Below, piece after piece: positions 29,101 through 38,548 of a stretch of DNA of 42,374 nt. Source of the DNA: Paludibacteraceae bacterium (GTDB lineage: Bacteria; Bacteroidota; Bacteroidia; Bacteroidales; Paludibacteraceae). Location: the NCBI GenBank assembly GCA_024399535.1, contig JAKSNU010000009.1, positions 1 to 42,374 on the forward strand, written 5' to 3'. Under the pieces are notes generated by a model. The model worked only from the letters and a program-made list of their open reading frames with translations. It was not told the DNA's origin and made no database searches. The position numbers and the translations under genes were made by a program. Every line of letters starts with the position of its first letter. The first letter of the stretch is position 1.

Positions 29101-29637
29101 ATGCCTGTTGGAGCCTTCTCGGGTTTCAAGGTTGAGCCGAATCTTTTCAGCGATATTCCTGAAAGCCTTGTCGCACTTGTCGGTTATCCACACCGTAAGG
29201 CTCATGAGCGTGACCGTAGATACGAAAATCTCTATCTGATTTGCCAGCCTGTTGACCGTAATGCACATACGACTATCGAGGAGGTCAACATTGCTCAGAC
29301 TCTTGATTTTCTTCGCAACAACAAGATGCAGCCTACTTTCCTGCCAGAATGGATTGAACATCCTGACAAGAAGAAGGTAGAAAGGCTTTCTCGAATAATA
29401 AAGGAATGGATGAGCGAGAAAGTCCCACGTCAGGCAACGCAGAACATCAAAAACCTTCTGCAACGAAAGACAGCGGCTTCAAAAGATACTGAGGCGAAAG
29501 ACCAACTGCTTGAACAGAAGTTCCAACTTGACAACTTTGACCTCATAGCATGGGAATATGTGAGCAAGAGCGAAAGCAGACCAAGCTTGCTTGAGTCTGC
29601 TGAGCCGCAGCCACATTTGGACGGAGTCAATATGTGA
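26167..29637 (+). CDS. PLD-nuclease/SF2 (SNF2-like) helicase fusion, defence
   Basis: 1156 residues from the ATG at 26167. The N-terminus is a phospholipase D-type nuclease domain: H125-A-K127 in FCHAKSYVF and GSSN (145-148) in [11 protein letters not shown]. Then follows an SNF2-like helicase: ADAVGLGKT (K298), VVIDESHN (D381-H384), [20 protein letters not shown] (from 830), and [11 protein letters not shown] (from 860). A long insertion lies between the two RecA lobes. I infer a motor-nuclease that cuts or processes foreign DNA, as in DISARM- or restriction-like systems, with the downstream methylase as partner. The C-terminus is affected by a 32-bp direct repeat; the ancestral tail was probably [16 protein letters not shown] is about 45%, richer than the later island genes. 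Confidence 0.85.
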   Translation: MLIDNIRDYDNIKTIDTTSTGRAIISLMGKENRREGNLDVVTGFFTIKGLNFIKEVMADNTKFRFVLSKIAGRSPEDDGKCAIDLLSDDNGIKSMLSLSEDAQKAIDFLSQDNVAIRAITKAFCHAKSYVFTDNNESSFDSYITGSSNLTEAGLGLVRSSNIELNVAETGHSTTFVSHQKWFDELWKGIKDNELIPSDPENPKSEKITVKQYFINLIADTILRKYTPEEIYYKILFEYFKSEIDIESPEMKKDIDLLQNTVIYKDTLFDYQQKGVISLIQMLEKYNGAILADAVGLGKTFSALAVMWYFQNKGYTVAVFCPKKLQQNWEQYQEFAGSRFENDRLRFIVNFHTDLQGDRLSTKEKGSLSYLKSQNKLLVVIDESHNLRNDKSQRYDMLLNKIIADRDDKRIVKVLQLSATPINNKLTDVRNQFNLIGHGRENAFDEEFGVESLTTLFKNAQTKYTEWTEQPDRTIGGLISKLPTKFFNLTDRLIVARTRQMVEQTTKSNLGFPKQKEPVNIYKGISELGNYHGFNEIYDALLSSNLTAYKPSMYMGNTNSKDWQDDSFREASLVKMMATLFTKRLESSWFACFTTVEKVLNVHKETLRRVDNFINLGQNSIITIQTGDIADDENEEYEEIKTSLDKGRIDLAKMKDIKRFKSDLEHDVNALQAFYDNILLFKQQFDSGAKKDDKLEELRCIVLDKQNQKNRKLVIFTAFSDTAKYLYDQLSKDTALKARMACVSGSITYTPEGSTAKFGQVLQRFAPMSKLYKEKKWDDHYARMNDSFYEKHYDAERQKWNVPYDEWKTLLPEISPETFTLVNNEIDILIATDCLSEGQNLQDADLVVNYDIHWNPVRLIQRFGRIDRIGSENKEIGSVNFWPATDYDEVLNLAKRINDRMVAMAIVGAETLDVNQKIKEMMSDNPIIDENTKKLLEQMKKNISDIEQPQTVTLANLSLETFRQDLMEFLNSRKDFFLSMPVGAFSGFKVEPNLFSDIPESLVALVGYPHRKAHERDRRYENLYLICQPVDRNAHTTIEEVNIAQTLDFLRNNKMQPTFLPEWIEHPDKKKVERLSRIIKEWMSEKVPRQATQNIKNLLQRKTAASKDTEAKDQLLEQKFQLDNFDLIAWEYVSKSESRPSLLESAEPQPHLDGVNM

Positions 29638-29660
29638 GCAAGAGCGAAAGCAGACCAAGC
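29555..29660 (+). repeat. 32-bp exact direct repeat at the helicase 3' end
   Basis: Bases 29555-29586 and 29629-29660 are identical over 32 bp, offset by 74 bp. Copy 1 is coding ([10 protein letters not shown]). Copy 2 is shifted by one base, supplies the present TGA stop, and in the frame of copy 1 would end SELIE-stop at 29673-29675. This looks like a 74-bp duplication/insertion that replaced the original end. Confidence 0.85.
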
Positions 29661-29719
29661 GAGCTTATTGAATAAAATCTAAATTGATTTATCGAACACA
29701 CTATAAGTGATTCTTTATT

Positions 29720-31228
29720 ATGGCACTACACATTAACATAGACGACCTGCTCAACGGAAAAGCAGTGGAGAACAACTGTCTTGATTATAAAAAAGGATGG
29801 AATCCTGATGCCATCTACCGCACCATCTGTGCCTTTGCCAACGATTTTGAAGACACAGGTGGTGGCTACATCATTGTTGGCGTAGAGGAAGAGAATGGAC
29901 GTGCAGTACGTCCGGTCAAAGGCGTTAATTCTCAAATGATTGAGCAAATAGAGAAGGAAATGGTAGGCTTTAACAATCTCATTCAGCCATACTATCAGCC
30001 GCGCTTGTTCATTGAAGAAGTTGATGGTAAGACCATACTCATAATTAAAGTGACGGCAGGTGAACGTCGTCCTTATAAGGTGCCAGACCAAGTCACAGCC
30101 AAGCAGAAGACATTCAACTATTACATTCGTTACAACAGTAGTTGCATAGTGCCGAGAAACGAATATGAGGAAGAATTAAGAGCTCTTGCAAATCGTGTAC
30201 CATACGATGACCGTGGCAATGCAGCCATTATGATTGAGGATATTTCGACAGCCATACTACGCGACCATCTTGTTGCTGTGAAGAGTTCCCTTGCCAATGA
30301 AGATATGAGTGGCGATCGGCTTTGGTCAATACTTGACCAAATGGATTTGACGGAGCAAACGCCAGACGGTCGTTTCATTCGCAATGTAGCAGCTATGATG
30401 TTCTCAGAACATCCTGAGAAGTTCTTCAAATACACACAGGTGGAGATTGTTATCTTCCCTGAGGGACGTGAACAAAATCCTAACAATATTATAGAACTAC
30501 CTATAATAAAAGGACCTGTGCCACGTATGATACGTGACACCATGAATGCCCTTAAGATTAACGTCATACGTAAAAACATACGTAAGCAAAAGTTTGACGA
30601 ACACTCACTAACTACGTTTAACTATCCGTATCAGGCATTAGAGGAAGCCGTAGTTAATAGTCTGTATCATAGAGATTATCAAGAACGTGAACCTGTAGAA
30701 ATTACTATTGAGCCGAACAAGATAAGCATACTTAGTTTTTCTGGACCGAACCATACTATAAGCATCGATGCTATCCGCGAGGGCAAATTACTTCGTTCGC
30801 GCCGATATCGCAACCGCCGTTTGGGTGAATTTCTGAAAGAACTTGCCCTTACAGAGGGTCGCAGTACTGGGATACCAACCATACAGGACGAACTTGCCCG
30901 TAATGGATCGCCGGCAGCCACAATTGAGACAGATGAAGCTCGCACGTATTTTATCATAGATATACCTTGTCATCCAGATTTCAAGGATGATATATTGACC
31001 TTGAATGGAGAGAATGGCGTAAAAGATGGCGTAAAAGAACTTACTGAAAGACAACGGAATATACTAAATGTAATACGAGAAAATGGCGGAATAAGTGTGG
31101 CGGAAATGGCGCAAAAGACAACCATTCCGACCCGCACAATCCAACGAGAGCTTGCTGAATTACAAAAAACAGGTGTTCTGACACGTGTGGGCAGTAAAAA
31201 AGAAGGATATTGGCTTGTCATGTTATGA
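29720..31228 (+). CDS. AlbA_2/Schlafen-like ATP-binding regulator (COG2865), first copy
   Basis: A 502-residue cytosolic protein. The N-terminal AlbA_2 (Schlafen-like) domain covers about 10-150: NCLDYKKGW, ICAFANDFEDTGGGYIIVGVEEENG. A GHKL-like HATPase_c_4 segment lies around 310-370: YQALEEAVVNSLYHRDYQ. The C-terminal winged helix (about 440-500) is RQRNILNVIRENGGISVAEMAQ then RTIQRELAELQKTGVL. Proteins of this build are often regulators or accessory factors in defence islands. It lies 82 bases after the helicase, with no visible promoter between, and is split from the second AlbA_2 gene by the DUF262 gene. Confidence 0.82.
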   Translation: MALHINIDDLLNGKAVENNCLDYKKGWNPDAIYRTICAFANDFEDTGGGYIIVGVEEENGRAVRPVKGVNSQMIEQIEKEMVGFNNLIQPYYQPRLFIEEVDGKTILIIKVTAGERRPYKVPDQVTAKQKTFNYYIRYNSSCIVPRNEYEEELRALANRVPYDDRGNAAIMIEDISTAILRDHLVAVKSSLANEDMSGDRLWSILDQMDLTEQTPDGRFIRNVAAMMFSEHPEKFFKYTQVEIVIFPEGREQNPNNIIELPIIKGPVPRMIRDTMNALKINVIRKNIRKQKFDEHSLTTFNYPYQALEEAVVNSLYHRDYQEREPVEITIEPNKISILSFSGPNHTISIDAIREGKLLRSRRYRNRRLGEFLKELALTEGRSTGIPTIQDELARNGSPAATIETDEARTYFIIDIPCHPDFKDDILTLNGENGVKDGVKELTERQRNILNVIRENGGISVAEMAQKTTIPTRTIQRELAELQKTGVLTRVGSKKEGYWLVML

Positions 31229-31346
31229 TAGTCTCAAAATACGAGTTGAATATTCCTTCAAGAGAATGAATGACCGAATTCTTACGCAAGGAGAATGAAG
31301 GATTTAAAAACGTCAGATAGAAAAGAACATAAAAAACAAACATAAT

Positions 31347-33173
31347 ATGGAGAACGAAAAATATTCCAACTATCCGTTATCTATTAGCGCAATTCTTGGC
31401 CTTATTGAAGCAAAGGATATTGCAATCCCGGAAATACAGCGTCCATTTGTTTGGAAAAAGACTCAGGTTCGTGATTTGATAGATTCGCTATATAAAGGTT
31501 ATCCAACAGGCTATATCATTTTGTGGAAAAATCCTAATGTCAAATTAAAAGATGGTACAATTTCTGCTGGCAAGAAAGTACTAATAGATGGACAGCAACG
31601 TATAACTGCTTTAATGACAGCCATTGCAGGCTTAAGCGTTTTCAATAGTGAATATCGTAAAGAGAGAATCAAAATAGCTTTTAACCCACTTGCGGCAAAA
31701 AGCGAAGAATTGGAAGATGATATTTTTGCAGTATCTACACCAGCCATAAGCAAGAGCCGTTGGTGGATACCGGATATTGCTGAATTGTTTAGTAATTCAT
31801 ACTCATCATTCAAATTTATACCGAAATATTGTCAGGATAATCCAGAAATGCAGCCTGAGGAACTGGAAAAAATCATTTCACGGGTCAAGGGAATCGCAAA
31901 CAGAATGATAGGTGTTATAGAACTTTCTGAAAATCTTGGAATAGATATAGTTACTGATATATTTATTAGAATAAATTCTAAAGGCACTGCTTTGAGTCAA
32001 GGCGATTTCGTTATGTCGAAAATTGCTGCAGACGAAATTCATGGAGGCAATACCTTAAGAAAGGTTATTGATTATTTCAGCCATTTGTCTATTGTACCAT
32101 CATTTTATGACCGTATAGCTGAAAATGATGCTGATTTTGCGGCAACTGAATACTTGCAAAAATTGGAATGGCTAAAAGATGATAACGAAACTGTATATGA
32201 TCCTGGGTGCGATGACGTGATACGTGTTGCATTTATGCACAAACTTAAGCGTGCTAAACTTGCAGACCTTGTGAGTTTGCTTTCTGGACGTAATTTTGAA
32301 ACAAGAGCTTACAATGAGGAAATTATAGAGCATACTTATGAATTGTTTAGAGAGGGAGTGCTTAATGTTATAAATGAGTATAATTTTAAACAATTCATGA
32401 TTGCGATAAGGTCTGCTGGCTTTATTTCTCCGAAAATGGTAAATTCAAATATGGCTCTTGATTTTGCATATACCATTTATTTATTGCTGAAAGAATCTAA
32501 TGAGGTGCCAGTGGAAGAAATAAAAAGGATAGTCCAAAAGTGGTATGTCCTTTCGGTGTTGACGGGGAGGTACAGTAGTTCGCCAGAATCTGCATTTGCA
32601 AGAGATATCAGAAGGATAAATGAAAATGGGGTGATACAGATATTGAAAGAAATTGAAGATGCAGAATTGTCTGAAAACTTTTGGAATATTGCGCTTGTGC
32701 AGAATTTATCATATACATCTACAAATAATCCGACCTATCTTGTCTTTCTTGCAGCTCAGGTGTTTTTTAATGACGTTTCTTTCTTGTCTAACAATGTGCC
32801 TGTTAGGGAACTGATATCTTTAGGTGGGGATGTACACCATATTTTCCCAAAGCAATATTTGATAGATAATGGTTTAGACAAAACACAATATAACCAAGAA
32901 GCAAATTATGTATTCTTGGACAGACCTGTAAATATCTCAATAGGTAAAAAAGCACCAAATATTTATCTGAAAGATGTAAAACAAAGATGTCTTGATAATC
33001 TGCCAAACCAATCTGGCTTGATAAATAGTATAGATAATTTCTACGCTAATCTCGAAACTAATTGTGTTCCTGTTGAAACGTTAGATATGGATTACATTTC
33101 TTACGATGAGTTCCTTGCAAAACGTAGGAAACTGATGGCGGATAAAATAAAGAAGTACTATAATAGCCTATAG
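31347..33173 (+). CDS. DUF262/HNH (GmrSD-type) protein, probable defence nuclease
   Basis: A 608-residue protein. The N-terminal DUF262 (ParB-like) domain includes IAIPEIQRPFVWKKTQVRDLIDSLYKGYPTG and the signature DGQQR (D81-R85), which in GmrS-type proteins is tied to nucleotide hydrolysis. The C-terminal region has VHHIFPKQYL (H497, H498, P501) followed by ANYVFLDRPVNISIGKK, an HNH/DUF1524-like His-Me finger. GmrSD enzymes cut modified phage DNA. It is more AT-rich than the helicase (23 of 60 GC at 32401-32460 against 27 of 60 at 27121-27180). The 118-base gap before it has no clear promoter. Confidence 0.85.
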   Translation: MENEKYSNYPLSISAILGLIEAKDIAIPEIQRPFVWKKTQVRDLIDSLYKGYPTGYIILWKNPNVKLKDGTISAGKKVLIDGQQRITALMTAIAGLSVFNSEYRKERIKIAFNPLAAKSEELEDDIFAVSTPAISKSRWWIPDIAELFSNSYSSFKFIPKYCQDNPEMQPEELEKIISRVKGIANRMIGVIELSENLGIDIVTDIFIRINSKGTALSQGDFVMSKIAADEIHGGNTLRKVIDYFSHLSIVPSFYDRIAENDADFAATEYLQKLEWLKDDNETVYDPGCDDVIRVAFMHKLKRAKLADLVSLLSGRNFETRAYNEEIIEHTYELFREGVLNVINEYNFKQFMIAIRSAGFISPKMVNSNMALDFAYTIYLLLKESNEVPVEEIKRIVQKWYVLSVLTGRYSSSPESAFARDIRRINENGVIQILKEIEDAELSENFWNIALVQNLSYTSTNNPTYLVFLAAQVFFNDVSFLSNNVPVRELISLGGDVHHIFPKQYLIDNGLDKTQYNQEANYVFLDRPVNISIGKKAPNIYLKDVKQRCLDNLPNQSGLINSIDNFYANLETNCVPVETLDMDYISYDEFLAKRRKLMADKIKKYYNSL

Positions 33174-33188
33174 CCAATAATAAATGTC

Positions 33189-34700
33189 ATGACATTAGAA
33201 GAATTAAACGAAATACTTTCGATAGACGAAAATTCGCGCATAGAGCGCACTGTCTCTACAGGCAACATGGACAAGTTTCAGGAAGCTATATGTGCATTTG
33301 CCAACGACCTCCCTGGCAAACGGCAGAAAGGTTATCTGCTGATAGGTGTGAATGATGATGGCGGTATCAGCGGGCTGAAAGTCGATGATGCTTTGATGAA
33401 GAAAATAAGTGGCATACGCTCAGATGGCAACATCCTTCCAATTCCTGTCATGAACACAGAGAAAGTTGTAACACCTGATGGCGATGTATTGGTGGTTGAA
33501 GTGACACCATCGTTCGATACTCCTGTCAGATACAAGGGACGGATATTTATACGCATAGGTCCTCGCAGGGATATCGCCACACCACAGGAGGAACGTATTC
33601 TGAGCGAACGGTGTGCAGCCAGTCTGCCTACGTTCGACACTTACCCATGCCGTAATGCTACACTTGATGACATAGATGTAGATGTTATTACAAACGAGTA
33701 TATGCCAAAGGCAGTTGCTCCTGATGTGTTGTCTTCTGACAACCGTCCGTTAACAGAGCAACTTGCTTCGTTACATCTTTGGAATTTACAGTGGAATTGT
33801 CCGACTTTTGCTGCTTTGATAATGTTCGGCAAAAATCCAAAATATTTCATGCCTGGTGCTTACATTCAATATGTTCACTTCAAAGGCGAAACCAATGGAG
33901 GAGCAATTCTTAATGAACGCCGTTTTGAAGGACCTCTCTATAAAGTTATTCCTCTGTTGGATAATTTTATTAGAGATGGCATAGTTACCAATCGCCCTAT
34001 CTCTATAAGTGTCTTGAGTGAAAAGCAAGTTACCAACTATCCATTTAAGGCTTTGCACGAGTTGATGATGAATGCCTGTATGCATCGTGATTACCAATCC
34101 AATATGCCTACACGTCTTTATCAGTACGACCGTCATATCGAAATAATGAATCCTGGAGGTCTGTATGGTCAGGCACGTCCAGAGAATTTTCCTCACGTCA
34201 ACGACTATCGAAACAACGTGGTTGCTGAAATAATGCGTACGTTCAGGCATGTGAATATGTTCAACCACGGCATAACAGAAGTTCAGGATGCTTTGCGTGA
34301 AAACGAGAACCCACCGGCAGAGTTCAATGTGAATCTTGTGACGGCATTCAGCGCAGTGCTGAAGGATGATGCAAAGACGTACGAAGAGTCAATAGAAGAT
34401 GTCAACTTAAACATAACTTACACCCAACTTAAACCCCACCTGTCACATGATGATAAATTACTGCTTGATAGTATATTAGACAGCACTCTTTCTATCGCAG
34501 AAATTAAACTTAAACCCTTACTTAAACCCCTGTATGGAGACAAGTCAAATACGTTGATAAAGGTCAAAGTCATATATCCAATGATTAAGCTTGGCTTGGT
34601 GGCTCAGACTCATCCTGAGACCCCACGTCATCCTCGTCAAAAATACTATCTGACAGACCTTGGCAAGGCTTTGCAGAAATATTTGAAAGAAAAACAATAA
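33189..34700 (+). CDS. AlbA_2/Schlafen-like ATP-binding regulator (COG2865), second copy
   Basis: A 503-residue protein with the same layout as the first copy but strongly diverged. AlbA_2: SRIERTVSTGNMDKFQEAIC, AFANDL, GYLLIGVNDDGG. HATPase_c_4 region: YPFKALHELMMNACMHRDYQ and IEIMNPGGLYGQ. The C-terminal winged-helix-like end is LIKVKVIYPMIKLGLVAQ, YYLTDLGKAL. It lies 15 bases after the DUF262 gene and 7 before the methyltransferase, so it is tightly packed in the same operon. I infer a regulator or effector of the methylase-helicase system. Confidence 0.82.
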   Translation: MTLEELNEILSIDENSRIERTVSTGNMDKFQEAICAFANDLPGKRQKGYLLIGVNDDGGISGLKVDDALMKKISGIRSDGNILPIPVMNTEKVVTPDGDVLVVEVTPSFDTPVRYKGRIFIRIGPRRDIATPQEERILSERCAASLPTFDTYPCRNATLDDIDVDVITNEYMPKAVAPDVLSSDNRPLTEQLASLHLWNLQWNCPTFAALIMFGKNPKYFMPGAYIQYVHFKGETNGGAILNERRFEGPLYKVIPLLDNFIRDGIVTNRPISISVLSEKQVTNYPFKALHELMMNACMHRDYQSNMPTRLYQYDRHIEIMNPGGLYGQARPENFPHVNDYRNNVVAEIMRTFRHVNMFNHGITEVQDALRENENPPAEFNVNLVTAFSAVLKDDAKTYEESIEDVNLNITYTQLKPHLSHDDKLLLDSILDSTLSIAEIKLKPLLKPLYGDKSNTLIKVKVIYPMIKLGLVAQTHPETPRHPRQKYYLTDLGKALQKYLKEKQ

Positions 34701-34707
34701 CACAACT

Positions 34708-37700
34708 ATGATAGATACACTGAAACTGTTCACCACATCATCGCTTTTCGAGGCAACCTCTGCGTTGCTCGCAAAGCTCAACATACGCTTCAACCGTCAG
34801 ACGGCTGAACCTATCAACGTCGCAGACCTCTACGATGGCGCAATGCCACAGTATCTGACCAATGCGTTGCGACTTGTCGAACATACATATTTCATAGGTG
34901 TGGCAAACGACCTCTCGCTCGACACAGGCGAGAAGTCCGACAATACGTTGGACGAGATTTCCGAAAAGATAGAAAATGGCGGCAGATACGATGGCATGTT
35001 CATATTTGCCTGCGATGCAGCGGCAGATGTACATATCACACGCTCCGACATCTCAGCCCTCACACGAGCCTTCAACCGCATATCATACGCCAACCCTGTC
35101 ATACTGATAATCCGTCAGGCAAACCTCATCTCCCTCTCCACTTGCGAGCGCATGACCTACACCCAGGAGTGGCGCAAGAACTTCGGCGAGAAACTTGGCA
35201 AGGTCAGCATCCTCCGTGATGTGGATTGCCAAAACCCTCATCGTGGGCATGTCAGCATCATTGAGTCTATCGGCGAAGATAAGTTTCGCACTTTCGATGA
35301 ACTCTACATCCATTGGAAAGAGAAATTCTCCAACGAACTGCTCACCAAGAAGTTTTATTCAGAACTCAGCGACTGGTATGCCTGGGCAGTGCAGATTGCC
35401 AAATTCCCTAACGATCTCAGCACCAAGGTTGACGACCAGCGGTTCAACCACGAGTCCTGCATACGCCTCATAACACGTCTTATTTTCGTCTGGTTCCTCA
35501 AACAAAAGCACCTTATACCGAGAGAGTTGTTCGACGAGGCTTATATCCGTGAGAACTTCATTGACGATTTCGACCCACATTCGAATAACCACCTTTTGTA
35601 TGATTCAGAGAAGAGCAAATATTACCGTTTGATACTCCAGAACCTCTTCTTTGCCATGCTCAACTGTCCTATAGTGGCAGAAGGCAAGAGCACACCGAAC
35701 AACCGTCGCTTCATGGTGCATGACACATATCATGGCATTAACAAAGACCATAACATCAATAACATAATGCGTTATGAGTTGGAGTTTAAGGAAGGTGGCA
35801 ACAGCAAATTCCTCCAGTTGGCAAATCGTTATGTCCCTTTCCTCAATGGCGGTTTGTTCGACTGCCTTGACAACAAGAACACAGGCATCTATTACGACGG
35901 ATTCTCCGAGAACCAGAAGTCGCTCGACTCACTCTTCCTGCCTGACTATCTATTCTTTGGCAGTGAGGTAGGCAATGGCATAGACCTCTCGCAATGGTAT
36001 GGCGACGCAAAGAAAAAGAAAGTCTCTGCACGTGGCATAATCGACATTCTCAACCGTTACAGTTTCACTGTCGAGGAGAATACACCGCTTGAGCAGGAGG
36101 TCAGTCTTGACCCAGAACTCTTGGGAAAAGTTTTCGAGAACCTGCTTGCGGCCTATAACCCAGAGACGCAGACCTCTGCACGCAAGCAGACAGGCTCGTT
36201 CTATACTCCTCGCGAGATTGTGCAGTATATGGTTGACGAGAGTCTTGTGGCGCACCTCAAACGCAAATGTGGCGATGATGGCGAACAGCTCTACCGCTCG
36301 CTTGTCAGTTATTCAGATGACGATGTAGTGATGGACGACCAGAAACGCAAAAGCATTGTCGAGGCATTGTATGATTGCCGCATACTCGACCCTGCCTGTG
36401 GTTCAGGAGCCTTTCCTATGGGGGTGCTTCAGCAGATGGTGCATGTGCTGAAAAAGGTTGACCCTACCAACGACCTCTGGAACAAAAAGGTGGTTGACAT
36501 TGCCACGGAAGAAGCTCGTCAGGAGATGCTCAAGGCAACAGAGACAAAGGCACGTGAGCAGATTGAGGAGGAGCGCAAGGCACGTCTTGCCGACATCGAG
36601 GAGGCTTTCAACAACGCCATCAACTATCCTGACTATGCCCGCAAATTGTTCCTCATTGAGCATTGCATTCATGGTGTTGACATTCAGCCTATAGCCATAC
36701 AGATAAGCAAACTCCGCTTCTTCATATCATTGGTTGTTGACCAGAAACCCACCAACGACCCAAAGACCAACTTCGGCATTCGTCCATTGCCAAACCTTGA
36801 GTCAAAGTTTGTCTCGGCAAACACGCTCATCCCTCTTGACCGCACGGAAAACCTTTTCACGAGCACAGACGAGATACGTGCCTACGAGAAACAACTCGAA
36901 GACCTCAGCCACCGCATCTTCCTCTCAAAGCGCAATGCCGAAAAGACCAAATTGCGTGAAACGATGGATGCTGTCAGAATGAACATGGCTCAGACATTGG
37001 ATAACAACGGCTTCTTGGGTAAGGATGGCTATAACCAACTTGCCGAGTGGAACATGTTCGACCAAAACTCATCAGCAACATTCTTTGACCCAGAATGGAT
37101 GTTTGGGGTGAAGGATGGGTTTGATATTGTGATTGGTAATCCGCCGTATGTAGAAGCAAAGAAACTAAAGTTCATTGCCAGCACACTAAAACTATTGTAT
37201 AAAGTGTATTCAGGCACAGCAGACTTTAGTGTATATTTTATTGAAAAAGGGTTGAACCTATTGACAAAAGATGGAACTTTAATGTATATTACAACTAACA
37301 AGTTCTTTAATACTGGTTATGGTAAAGTCATACGTTCATTATTACTGACGAAGCAAATAGATACCATTGTCAACTTTGAACAAGTAGAAGTTTTTGAAAA
37401 CGTGTTGGTTTCAAGTGTAGTACTTGGTGTTAAGAACTCAGAACGTAACGAGAATGCGGATAGTTTTACTTATAAAAAGTTTTACAAACTAAAGTGTGAA
37501 GAATTCAAACGTGAATTTATTTATGGAAAAAATCAGATGGGTAATTATCCATTCTACGCAATAACTGATGAAGAATGGTCATTTTCAGATACACATGCGC
37601 TTTCTGTAAAATTTAAGATTGAACAAGGACACCAAAAATTGTCTGAAATTAATGGGGTGGCAATTTATCGTGGTGTCACTACTGGTTATAACCCTGCATT

Positions 37701-38466
37701 TATTGTTGATAATCAAAAACGCTCAGATTTGATTCTTAAAGATGTCAAAAATCAAGAAATCATTAAAAATTTACTGCAAGGACGTAATATTAGGAAGTGG
37801 TATTATAACGAGAGCGATGAAAACTTGATATTTACTAAACAAGGAATAAATATTTCAGATTACCCTGTTATAGAGAATTATTTGCGGCTGTTTTATGAAA
37901 AATTACGTCCACGTAAAAATGATGAATCTATCGATTGTGGACGTAAACCAGGTTCATATCAATGGTACGAAATTCAAGATAATACTGCTTATTATCGAGA
38001 ATTTGAATGCGAAGAAAAGATAATTTGGGGTCTTACTGCTGACAAGTGGGCATTTACTCTTGATACAGAATGTCATTATCTGCCAAGTAATGGTTATATT
38101 CTTACATCAACACAGATTCCTGCAAAATTTATTTTGGGCTTGCTTAATAGTAAAATATTGCATTATTACTTTGGTTTTATTGGCGTAATGACAGCAGGAG
38201 GAGCATATACCCTTAAAGCAGCAACAATTTCAGCTCTGCCTTTTGCCACTTGTGAAAACATGCAAGTGATTATTGATTTAGTAAATGAAATCCTTGTGAA
38301 AAAAGGGAAAGACCATAATGTCGATGTTACAGAACTTGAAAACAAAATCGACCACATAGTTTATCACCTCTACAACCTAACCTACGATGAAGTATTGATT
38401 GTTGACCCACAAACACCAATAACCCGAGAAGAATATGACAAATTCAAAATAGACCAACAACAATAA
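34708..38466 (+). CDS. Eco57I-like N6-adenine DNA methyltransferase (type IIG/PglX-like)
   Basis: A 1252-residue protein. The N-terminal ~400 residues are not catalytic by motif (PHRGHVSIIESIGEDKF, LTKKFYSELSDWYAWA) and resemble the coupler part of large Eco57I-type methylases. GSFYTPREIVQYMVDESL leads into motif I DPACGSGAF (D561-F569); motif IV is NPPY (811-814) in DIVIGNPPYVEAKKL. The C-terminal 440 residues would be target recognition, ending in YNLTYDEV. GC falls sharply around 37,080-37,200, at NPPY: 34/60 at 35161-35220, 33/60 at 36421-36480, then 21/60 at 37381-37440 and 19/60 at 37861-37920. No PD-ExK nuclease was recognised. Probably the host-protecting methylase. Confidence 0.87.
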   Translation: MIDTLKLFTTSSLFEATSALLAKLNIRFNRQTAEPINVADLYDGAMPQYLTNALRLVEHTYFIGVANDLSLDTGEKSDNTLDEISEKIENGGRYDGMFIFACDAAADVHITRSDISALTRAFNRISYANPVILIIRQANLISLSTCERMTYTQEWRKNFGEKLGKVSILRDVDCQNPHRGHVSIIESIGEDKFRTFDELYIHWKEKFSNELLTKKFYSELSDWYAWAVQIAKFPNDLSTKVDDQRFNHESCIRLITRLIFVWFLKQKHLIPRELFDEAYIRENFIDDFDPHSNNHLLYDSEKSKYYRLILQNLFFAMLNCPIVAEGKSTPNNRRFMVHDTYHGINKDHNINNIMRYELEFKEGGNSKFLQLANRYVPFLNGGLFDCLDNKNTGIYYDGFSENQKSLDSLFLPDYLFFGSEVGNGIDLSQWYGDAKKKKVSARGIIDILNRYSFTVEENTPLEQEVSLDPELLGKVFENLLAAYNPETQTSARKQTGSFYTPREIVQYMVDESLVAHLKRKCGDDGEQLYRSLVSYSDDDVVMDDQKRKSIVEALYDCRILDPACGSGAFPMGVLQQMVHVLKKVDPTNDLWNKKVVDIATEEARQEMLKATETKAREQIEEERKARLADIEEAFNNAINYPDYARKLFLIEHCIHGVDIQPIAIQISKLRFFISLVVDQKPTNDPKTNFGIRPLPNLESKFVSANTLIPLDRTENLFTSTDEIRAYEKQLEDLSHRIFLSKRNAEKTKLRETMDAVRMNMAQTLDNNGFLGKDGYNQLAEWNMFDQNSSATFFDPEWMFGVKDGFDIVIGNPPYVEAKKLKFIASTLKLLYKVYSGTADFSVYFIEKGLNLLTKDGTLMYITTNKFFNTGYGKVIRSLLLTKQIDTIVNFEQVEVFENVLVSSVVLGVKNSERNENADSFTYKKFYKLKCEEFKREFIYGKNQMGNYPFYAITDEEWSFSDTHALSVKFKIEQGHQKLSEINGVAIYRGVTTGYNPAFIVDNQKRSDLILKDVKNQEIIKNLLQGRNIRKWYYNESDENLIFTKQGINISDYPVIENYLRLFYEKLRPRKNDESIDCGRKPGSYQWYEIQDNTAYYREFECEEKIIWGLTADKWAFTLDTECHYLPSNGYILTSTQIPAKFILGLLNSKILHYYFGFIGVMTAGGAYTLKAATISALPFATCENMQVIIDLVNEILVKKGKDHNVDVTELENKIDHIVYHLYNLTYDEVLIVDPQTPITREEYDKFKIDQQQ

Positions 38467-38548
38467 TGCCAAATAATTTATCGTATATTTAAGATGTCTA
38501 AAAGAAAGACATGATTATAAGTAAAAGAGCAAATTTGAATAACATATT

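Noticed and set aside
31252..31304. Imperfect direct and inverted repeats in the gap before the DUF262 gene
   Set aside because: Matches are short (7 bp) or interrupted and carry no promoter or terminator hallmarks.
26107..38466. BREX or classical DISARM assignment of the helicase-methylase cluster
   Set aside because: No PglZ, BrxC/PglY, DrmA or DrmB is present in the window; domain likeness of the methylase and helicase alone is not enough.
38494..38512. Small inverted repeat ATGTCT/AGACAT before the SIR2 gene
   Set aside because: Only 6-bp arms in A/T-rich sequence and no promoter boxes nearby.
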